A stretch of DNA of 64,000 bases from Cristatella mucedo. Lineage: Eukaryota; Bryozoa; Phylactolaemata; Cristatellidae. Below the pieces are notes generated by a model that saw nothing but the letters and a program-made list of their open reading frames with translations, searched no databases and was not told where the DNA came from. A program made the translations under genes and the position numbers. Location of the stretch: NCBI GenBank assembly GCA_009760855.2, contig WPIO01000057.1, positions 2,687,501 through 2,751,500 of the forward strand, written 5' to 3'. Position 1 is the stretch's first letter; every line of letters starts with the position of its first letter. This document shows, piece after piece, positions 56,100-64,000 of the stretch.

Positions 56100-57250
56100 C
56101 GAGGTATTTCTAGACTGTTGGATTCCGAAAAGCGAGTGGTACGATGCTTTGCCTGATGGGGTAGTATCTCTGAAAGATAGGCTGGAGCCATAGAATGAAG
56201 AGACCTAAAAGTGAGCGACAAAACCTTGAAGTCAATCCGTTGCTTGACTGGTAACCAGTGCAGGTCGGCGAGAAGTGGAGTAATGTGGCAACTGCGACGC
56301 TCACGACAGACAAGCCTAGCTGCAGAGTTTTGCACCAGCTGCAATCGCCAGATCGCACATGCTGGTAGGCCAGTAAGCAGTGAGTTGCAGAAGTCGAGAC
56401 GAGATGTCACGAATGCATGGACCAACTTGGACGTGGTATCCTTATCTAAACAAGCCCTAATTTTAGCAATGTTATGAAGCTGAAAATAGGCTGATTTGAC
56501 TGTGGAGCTGATGTGGTCGTCTAACGAGAGGTCGCTTTGGAATATGACACCTAGATTTCGAGCTGATGCAACTGGAGATATGCTGGCAGAGCCAATTTTG
56601 AAAGTCAGCCTTTCCAATTTCTGAATAACACTAGGTTTGCCCATAACTAGTGAGTTAGTTTTATCATCGTTTAGTTTTAGAAAATTTGCTGCCATCCATG
56701 ATCGGATGTCATCAATGCATGCAGCAAGTGAGTTGAGAGAATTTGAGGTGCTCGAAGGCTGGGAGGGATCAAAGCAAAGGTACAACTGAGTGTCATCCGC
56801 ATAGAAGTGAAAGCCTAGATTGTGCTTGGCAATCACATCAGCGAGAGGGAGAGTATAAACGGTGAAAAGGGCCGGACCTAGCACAGAGCCCTGAGGTACT
56901 CCATATTTTAGAGGTACTTCAGATGATCTTTGTCCATTCACGTCAACACTCTGGAGTCTCCCACTGAGATAGGACCTGAACCACTGCAAAGCAGTGCCAC
57001 TGATGCCCAGGCGAGATGAGAGGCACTCTAGAAGTACTTTGTGATCGATGGTATCAAAAGCTGCCGAAAGATCGAGCAAAACAAGAAGAGACACTCTGCC
57101 CATGTCTGCATTCCTAAGTAGGTCGTTGTATACCCGAAGCAATGCTGACTCTGTGGAGTGATTAGCTCTAAAGCCAGACTGGAACTTACTAGCAAGGTGT
57201 GAGGTTTCGATATACGAGTTCAGCTGGTCTGCCATTAGCTGGTCCAACAT
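56033..57250 (-). CDS. CR1-A reverse transcriptase (5'-truncated ORF2, 405 codons)
   Basis: The longest frame in the window. The first two codons come from the target-site flank, and the RT then runs from DQLMADQLNS. Motif A is LLDLSAAFDTID (residues 58-69, catalytic D60), motif B GVPQGSVLGPALF (117-129), and FYADDTQLY (149-157) gives the catalytic D152/D153. The thumb has LVMGKPSVIQKLERL (201-215), and the C-terminal region has LLTGLPACAI (291-300) and HITPLLADLHWLPVK (322-336). From residue 385 the frame runs into the nested element, giving an artificial Asn run and about 14 foreign residues; the true C-terminus continues at 55698-55478. It lacks the endonuclease and a promoter, so it is catalytically plausible but probably not expressed or autonomous. 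Confidence 0.88.
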   Translation of the reverse strand: MLDQLMADQLNSYIETSHLASKFQSGFRANHSTESALLRVYNDLLRNADMGRVSLLVLLDLSAAFDTIDHKVLLECLSSRLGISGTALQWFRSYLSGRLQSVDVNGQRSSEVPLKYGVPQGSVLGPALFTVYTLPLADVIAKHNLGFHFYADDTQLYLCFDPSQPSSTSNSLNSLAACIDDIRSWMAANFLKLNDDKTNSLVMGKPSVIQKLERLTFKIGSASISPVASARNLGVIFQSDLSLDDHISSTVKSAYFQLHNIAKIRACLDKDTTSKLVHAFVTSRLDFCNSLLTGLPACAIWRLQLVQNSAARLVCRERRSCHITPLLADLHWLPVKQRIDFKVLSLTFRSLHSMAPAYLSEILPHQAKHRTTRFSESNSLEIPRNNNNNNNIALAKAPSENLISF

Positions 57251-57646
57251 TAGGAGCTATCTTTCGCAGCGGCTTCAGCCCGGGCCAAAAGTCAAATTAT
57301 CACTTCTTGACTTGTAATAAATAAGGAGTGGCTATGAGTGCCTCATATGAAAAGCTAGCAAGCATATATTCACGCCTATATTGTGTGCTTATTAGTACCT
57401 ATACCTCAAAATAATTTAACATGTTATATTTTATACGTTATAACTTGTTGCAAATTAATCTCAACCTAATGAAAATGTCTGGTCATGAAGAGCTCATCAC
57501 AGTCCCAAGACCAAGCAATAACTGGTAGAAGTAAATATCAACAGAAAGCAGTCTGAGATAACTCTTACTAGTTTGCTCCCGTCTCTTTCGTTCATTTTCT
57601 TTTAATTTAGGAATTCATAACCACACTCTAAAAATACCTCATCCTA
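57251..57646 (+). repeat. Unit R interior of R7, between two insertions
   Basis: Resumes R2-like sequence at 12340 (ttaggagctatctttc(g/a)cagcggcttc) and matches to 12746. No gene. Confidence 0.8.
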
Positions 57647-57862
57647 ATAATAATAATAATATTAATATTGCACTTGATAAAGCGCCCTCAGAGAACTTAA
57701 TCTCTTTCTAGGCACTTTACATTTGCTGCAAAGTGATACGCAATAGAATAGTAAGTAAAATCATGCTTGAAAAACAAACAAAATGAATAACATGGTTAGG
57801 GGTTACATGCACTGGGTCAGCATGCAAATGTGGTTAGTGGCAGCATAGAAGTGAAAGCCTAG
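57647..57862 (-). mobile_element. Internally deleted CR1-A insertion with exact target duplication
   Basis: 216 bp flanked by ATCCTA at 57641-57646 and 57863-57868. R2 at 12741-12746 is the empty site. In sense, the first 19 bases come from the RT region around FHFYAD (ctaggctttcacttctatg). The copy then jumps, with a shared ATGC, to the 3' UTR (ctgccactaaccac) and runs to the tail. It is an internally deleted or template-jump product, not a simple truncation. Confidence 0.88.
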
Positions 57863-60770
57863 ATCCTAGATACATGAATTGAATCTTTGACTAGTTCCCA
57901 CGTAATAGGCGGGTCAATAAAAATAGCACCTTTTTTAAAATCACTAAGCAGCTCAACTAAATGCTGAGCTGAGACTATAAACTCGAGGGTAAACATTCGC
58001 TATGACCAGCTAGAGCAAAGATGAAGCCATTTAGGCAAGCGAACTGCTCGATCGCAATAAATATTCTCATTCTCTCTGAGAAATGAAGGTGATGTGCAAA
58101 CGCTCCGAGTATTTAGTAATGCGAAAACATCTTTAATGAGCAAGAAGGTCATGCCTGATGGATAGCCTGAGCTATGGAAGCCACGGTAAGCCAGACGGAT
58201 GATCTAATAATCAATTGAATACTCGTTTGAGAGACAGTGGAACCGACGAAATCCGGTTCGTACAGCAGAAGCAAGTCGTTTGACAATGTGGGGTATTGTT
58301 CCATGCAGCTTCTGAAAATTGCTTTTAAAGAGGGCCATTGCTCTGAGCGAGCTGTACAAATGCACTGTCACTATTATTACTATCATTCAGGCTGCAGGTA
58401 TAATTTTAACAACTTTTATTTAAGCTACAGTAAGCTGTGTTGGCTGGAGTAAGGGATGAAACCTTGACCTGGTAGCAGGCTGGGATATCTTTTTACTCAT
58501 TTCTGCTGAAGCTACCCTGCACATTTACCCTAGTGATGATTATCTCTATCTAGTAGGATGAACGGAGTCCTGAAGCCACTCTCACCAATAGTCGAATTTT
58601 CGTTTGTTTGGTGATTGTTCCATGAGATGAGGGTACGATTGCATCGTATTCAAGCCTAGCAGGCACAAAGGTTATGCAGCCTAATCATCTTATTAGTAGC
58701 TACGACTTTTAACTAATACAAATTGTTAAATTAGTACAGTTATTAACCAATTAATCTGCTACTTTATGAAAGTGACACGTCCATAAGTGCTAATGGCAGT
58801 CCAATAATAGAAAGCAACTTTCATATTAAAATACCAAGAACAAATTGTAAGAGTATTTCACTATTGTGATGTTCTCTCTTTCGCTATCACGAGATGAACT
58901 GTAGAGACAATCGTGTGACTAAGCAAATCTATTTACAAATATCCGTTCGATTTGAATACAACAGAGCCGGATCGAAGCCTTCTATCAGCAATCTTCATTC
59001 TTACTTATTCAAAATACTATGAAACCTGCAACTTAAAGTTTCTAAGTTCATCTGGAGGTAATCACTACCTCCCAGGTAATAGGAGCAGGACTGTGTCGTT
59101 AATGAAGTCAAATACGGAAAGCTCATTCAAAAATTACTGGTAATTGGCACACTTTCAATCTATCCACCTTCACGTAATATGTTCATACTTCCTACACTAA
59201 ACATAAATGCACGTGTCAGATTTGGTCGTGAGATTATGTAAATGGCTCATTTTTTCAAAAGATTTTTTATCTATTCGGGTCAATGCTGCAGAAGGTTTGC
59301 ACCGTGCCGCCTCGAACAAGTCAGCGTGTTTAGTGTACAACCTGTGTGCACGAACAGCCGTCTAATGGACTTCTAACAGTAAACGTGAGCTAGAAAATGA
59401 CAATGGCGAGCTTGCAAGTAAAAAAATCATCGTCATATCGGACGTTGAGTCGTAGCAGCATTCCAGCATCGGTGCACAATTAGGAATTTCGGCCTGAAGG
59501 AATAGAATCCAAGACGTCTTGGTCGGACCACCAAAGCCTACAGACAAAGAAGCAGGGGCTCTGTCAGCTTTAGTGGAGCAACCGTCTGACCTCGAAAAGT
59601 TGCCACATGCTGGTAATGAAGTTCCGGGTATTTACTAAGGTAGCCAAACCTGGATATCTGTGTTGTTTGGTTCATACATGAGAGAGAGCCAGCCGATGAA
59701 CAACACCAACGGTTCATCATACAAGGCATGGAGCAGCAAGATGCACGACTGCCTTCGCCCCCTTCTCACACTCTAGTGCCCTCCACTCCTCCAGTCCCTC
59801 GGTTGACCCCGATGATTCATAGAGAGCCACAACGGTGCAGTGGCCGACCCTGATGGTGAATCCAGCATCTGGCCACCAGCTTGTCACTGGCCTGTATGCT
59901 TTCCAACTAGCAGGCGGACAAGAGCAGTGCACCGGCCGACCCTGATGGTGAATTCACCATCTGGCCACCAGCTGGTTACACGCCTGTGTCCATGCCACAT
60001 CACAGGCAGGCCACATACGTACATGCCAGCTACAATCTGTAGGTTTTTCTCGTTTGGTTGCTTGCTTACGGTCCGTTCTTATTAAATGCATTGCTCAAAG
60101 GAGAATTTTAAAGTATCTGCACGGATGAATGCTAGCAACATTCACCACACGTCCAAACCTCAGCAGACTCTCTCTTTACCATAACTGATGAAGTGAACAT
60201 ATCGTTAGTAAGCGGCTCTCATACATTCAGCAGTTTGTAGCAACCGTTTGATGTAGTAAAGTTACAAAATAGCGTCGCCCTGATTCCACCTTCAAATTAA
60301 TGCACAAACTACTCAACTTGGAGTAATCGATGACAGCCTATGCTACAGTGATGAAGTGAATACGAGTGCAATAGATAAAGTGAATAGGTCACTTGCTTTA
60401 CTAATATTGATCAAATTTCGTAATTTTCAATTTAAAAAAATCTCACACCCAATCCCACGGGGCATTAGCCTGGTTGAAATAGCACTTCTACCATCGTGGT
60501 AAATGCAGTGTGCTTGGCGGTCAGACTTAATCTATTGAAGCAGTACACATTGTTCCAAGAGAGTTTATCCTCAGTTTGTTGCCGTGTTTTTTATCCTCCC
60601 AGTTACCTAATGAATAGCTGTAGTTTAACTAACCATGACGTTTAAGTTGACACCATCCAACTGTATTTTTTGCGTTGGCACCAATGGAGTCTACTATAAT
60701 GCTACTACAAATATGGACCGAAAAACCTAATTCTGGCCGAAGATGTCTTAGGAATATTATTAATTAATTT
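57863..60770. repeat. Unit R copy R7, distal interior and right arm
   Basis: Matches R2 12747-15620. 58940-60360 is the inverted arm, and two 92-bp units begin at 59842 and 59934. 59482-59796 is almost identical to R2 while its flanks are clearly more diverged. The outer end reaches about 60770 next to a CR1-A-like tail. No gene. Confidence 0.8.
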
Positions 60771-60774
60771 GATA

Positions 60775-61015
60775 AAGCGCCCTTAGAGAACTAAATGTCT
60801 TTCAAGGCGCTTTTGTCATAGATATTGGCAAAATTGCCTTCGAACTTAACCATCATAGAATGGAAGTGCTGCCGGCCAGTCTCAAGGTACCCCATTATAA
60901 AGAGGTTCCCCGGATGATGTTTGTCCGCTAACAACAATACATCTAAGTCTCCCACAGAGATTGGACCAAAAGGCCAGGATTTTGTCAGATTGTTCTCAGC
61001 CTTCACAATAAAAAT
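60775..61015 (-). mobile_element. Short element with CR1-A-like tail, antisense (paralogue of 15630-15869)
   Basis: Begins with the antisense tail (gataaagcgcccttagagaactaaatgtctttcaaggcgctt), then 200 bp shared with 15660-15869. A 71-codon minus-strand frame (60791-61006, containing ISVGDLDVLLLADKHHPGNL) is present here but interrupted in the paralogue, so its coding status is doubtful. The far end continues into R8. Confidence 0.45.
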
Positions 61016-64000
61016 AGCATGAACAAGAAAAGCTACCTTGAAGCAAGGCTACTCCGACCCGGAAATGTACAGCGACAAAAGAATAGAATCGATATCACAA
61101 GCTTTGTTTTTCATAAACCAAAAAAATCCGTGTAAAAAACTCACAACTGTCTCCTAAATGTAATTTCACAGCAAGAGTAGCAATACAAATCAAAGTCGTA
61201 AACGTGTAACTGTGTTTGAGAAATTGGAATGCATTTGATATAGTGCCCTTGGAGAAAAGACATTTTTTTCCAGCCTCTTCACGTTTGCTGCACAAGAAGC
61301 ACAATCGAATGGTAGTGCTTGCATGCGGAATGAGCAACAAGCATACATGGCTAGGAGTGACACACACAAGGTCAGCATGCAAATTACGTTAATGGCAGCA
61401 TTTGCAGCTTCAGCACACATAAGCTGATAATGGAAAGATTACAGGGACAAACTAAATGCGTTTTATACGTTGATGCTTTCCTTCTTTCTTCACAAATTTC
61501 AATAAGTAAAAAGACATCTTGACGCAAGTCGGGAGTGAGTGCCACGCTTTGGGAGCATGCAAGCTAAAGGTGATGTCTCCGAACTATTTGAGATTCGTCA
61601 ACCAAAGGACCATAGCACAATGTATGCAACTCTAAAAAACGGTAAGCTTCGTTAATTGGATTCAATCAGCTTCACGTTTAACCGAATGCCTTTTTGGCAG
61701 CCTAAAATGCCTATGATAGCAGTGTGCACTTGATTATTGTATTAGTAATAGAACCATAATCATTGGGCTATCAGAGAACTCGATCCCTTTCTAGGCACTT
61801 GAAAGTTCATGAAAAGACAGCTATATTGCATGGGTAAGGGCAGCCTGCTCAATGAACAGTAGTCCTAACCAGGTTGGTGGTTACACGAAGAGTCCCACCA
61901 TGTATATGTGGTTAGTGGCAGGATGTTCTTTGTCTGTATGCTTAAGCTAACACAAGATGAATCTCATGGATGCACTGGATGGTGCGATAAATACTTGTTT
62001 AGGTTAGTTTCAAACCCGGTCGAGTCCGCGAATGGCTTAACAAAGGTAATGTAATGCATCTCCGTCTGTCACTGCACAATGTCATAACCACCACTTGGGT
62101 GTTATGGAGGAGAGTTTTGTAAAGCCCACTCACAACCTAAGCGGCTTTCGGTACGCATTCAGTAGTCAATGGACTCCGTCTCACGCAACAAAGAGAAAGT
62201 AGTAAGCATAGCAGAGTCAGGAGAGCAGGTAGGTAGTAGTATAAAAGTAGCAGCTCAGGACCACTGAAAAGAATGAGCCATAATCGTCAGTAGTAGAGTA
62301 GTCGACGTTGCCTAAGAGTTTTGGAAGCGACTTCCACAGTCTATGACCTGCAGAACTAAAGTTTCTGTCGCCAACGGTCTTTAAATGCAGGAATTGGACA
62401 ACCAATTTAGCGACCACACTGGCCAGTGGCCTGGAACAGGCTGAAACTAGTGCAGCAGTTCAGCTGGGTACGCAGGAGCCAAGACGTGGCCGAACTTGTT
62501 GGTCAGCGTAAGAACCAGATTTATGGTGAAATGAAAGCAGGGTATCCAAAGAATATGACGTTTCTACGAGGTACAGGTATACGATTAGATTCCGAAAAGC
62601 AGGCTGTATGGTGCTTAGCCTGTTGGGGGTAGGCATTCGATAGGTTGACTAAAGGTAGACGATGAAGTTACAAACAAAGTAAGTGACAGCACTGAGAAGT
62701 CGATGCATTGCTTGACTACGAGCTATTGCAGGTCTTTGAGTTTTAGTTTGATGTAGCACTCCTGAAAATCTCTGTAGAAATGTATAGCTGTCGCATCAGG
62801 CACCGACTGTAAGCTGCGATGGCACAGGCCGGCACACCAGTAACTGGTGCATTAGTGAAGTCGTGACCGGATGTAACTAACCTACGGGTCTACTTCAATG
62901 CGATATCAGTATCTAACCAAACCCACATTTTAGCAATGATATGTTGCTGAAAGCCAGCTGAGTTCTCTGGTGCTGATTTAGTTCTCTAAAAAATGGCCAA
63001 ACTAGAACATCAGGACACCTATTATTCGCTCCCTTTGCTGCAACTGTTAAGCACGAATAAAGACATTGGGCTCTCTGACGGCTCTTCACGAAGTGCATTT
63101 TTATTGTTATAACTATTATCATTGTTATTTGCACAAATTCAATCGCAGAAAGATATCTGAGAGGGCGGAATTTGAGTGTAAGAATGAAAATTTAAAAACA
63201 AGGTTTGTGTAGCCATACCCGGAAGGTATGTTTTGCTATGTTTCCCTTCGAAACATTTCTCCAAACGCCACGTGCGAATGTCATCAATACAAGCAGCAAG
63301 GGCTCTGATAATAATCGACAGGCCGGATGGTTCGGAAGGAATTAAACTAAGGTACTAGTTACTGACATCCGCATTAAGATAAAATCCTAGAATGTGCCCT
63401 GCAATCACGTAGCAAGAGGGAGAGTGTAAACCGTGAATGAAACCGGAACAAGAGAGAACCACGAACCCCTCCATGCCTCAGAGCTTTGCTTATGATCTTT
63501 TTCAATTTGCACAGATTGATTCTATGGAGCCTCCCACTTAGCTAAGACCGGAATCTTCGGAGAGCAATGCGAGTGTTTTTAAAGCGATGCCTGGTGCTGA
63601 ACAAGGACTTGTTGATCGATGATACCGAAATCTTTTGAGGAAAAAAAGCACAGATATGCTGCCTAAATCTGCAGTCCTAAGTAGGTCGCATGCACTTGAA
63701 CCAACTCCGAATTGGCGGACTTTTTAGCTGTCAATGCAGACTAGAACGCACTAGCGACGTTTGAAGTTTGAATAAATGAGTTCCACTGGTCAGATAGGAC
63801 TCATTATGTGTTTTCTAGTGACAAGCTAGATATGAGAATAGGCAATATGAGAGTCGCCGAGTGGCTTTGCTGAAGCTTTAAGTCTATAACTCGTTCCTGC
63901 TGGTAAGTATACCACTCAATGTATTGAATTTTTTAAGGATCGTATAGGCCTTCAGTCTTTCTTTGGCCAGGATAACGCCTACGGTCAATTTCTGACTTGA
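61016..64000 (-). repeat. Unit R copy R8 (inverted, R1-like, cut by window end)
   Basis: The reverse complement of about 6650-3900: CR1-A 3' fragments at 61190-61700, CR1-A with nested CR1-B at 61740-63800, and the R1 distal flank at 63800-63999. It is closely related to R5 at 41580-44440. The copy continues beyond the window. Confidence 0.78.
62040..62525 (-). mobile_element. CR1-B 3' fragment nested in CR1-A (R8), empty of SINE
   Basis: Paralogue of 42295-42930 without the SINE: about 62346-62360 reads ctgcagaactaaagtttctgtcgcc continuously. The tail is near 62046-62062 (taatgtaatgcatctcc). A 67-codon minus-strand frame (62217-62417) is a decayed end and not a gene. Confidence 0.8.

Larger units (their letters stand above)
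55245..57242 (-). mobile_element. Young CR1-A copy with exact target duplication
   Basis: 5'-truncated, antisense, starting with an (AAT)n tail and ending inside RT. The target duplication TCCAACAT is at 55237-55244 and 57243-57250. R2 at about 12331-12345 (ctatccaagattaggagc) is the empty site. It carries a nested younger CR1-A copy at 55699-56099. Apart from that interruption its coding sequence is open, so the insertion is recent compared with the other copies. Confidence 0.92.

Overview
This window looks like repeat-dominated, non-coding DNA from an animal nuclear genome, most likely an invertebrate or another lineage rich in CR1/L2-type retrotransposons. It is AT-rich. I could support no intact host gene, rRNA, tRNA or CRISPR array. 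The evidence for an animal is two families of APE-type non-LTR retrotransposons (called CR1-A and CR1-B here) with microsatellite tails, a tRNA-derived SINE that borrows the CR1-A tail, and exon remnants with GT-AG introns of about 70-95 bp. I cannot name the species.

Most of the window is copies of one long mosaic repeat, called unit R. Plus-orientation copies lie at about 1255-3650 (R1), 10016-15625 (R2), 32275-34520 (R3), 38165-41579 (R4) and 52915-60770 (R7). Minus-orientation copies lie at about 41580-46610 (R5), 46691-48890 (R6, weak) and 61016-64000 (R8, cut by the window edge). Fuller copies carry long inverted arms: the left arm of R2, R4 and R7 reappears as its reverse complement at the right end. 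Between the arms lies a non-coding interior with an array of degenerate repeats of about 71 bp. This fits either a large non-autonomous long-terminal-inverted-repeat element or a locally inverted and amplified segment.

Between the R units sits a second repeated segment, S (15870-17440, 35930-37530 and, inverted, 48891-50415). It holds remnants of what looks like a three-exon gene for a small secreted peptide: a signal-peptide exon, a 67-nt exon of identical length in three copies, and a third exon ending at a shared TAA. All three copies appear broken. This is the least expected item in the window.

CR1 copies fill the rest. The longest CR1-A copy is 18265-21715 (minus; endonuclease plus reverse transcriptase, frame-broken). 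The youngest is 55245-57242 (minus; a 405-codon frame with an intact RT catalytic core), which is itself interrupted by a younger CR1-A copy with a 61-bp target duplication. Because the R copies are paralogous, several insertions can be compared with their empty sites inside this window: 55245-57242 and 57647-57862 against 12310-12760, and the SINE at 42614-42769 against about 62350. Other points are a TIR DNA transposon at 97-910, a probable gene-conversion patch between R2 and R7, and a short CpG-rich block near 22960-23225. Boundaries of decayed repeats were judged by eye and are accurate to about 10-50 bp unless stated as exact.
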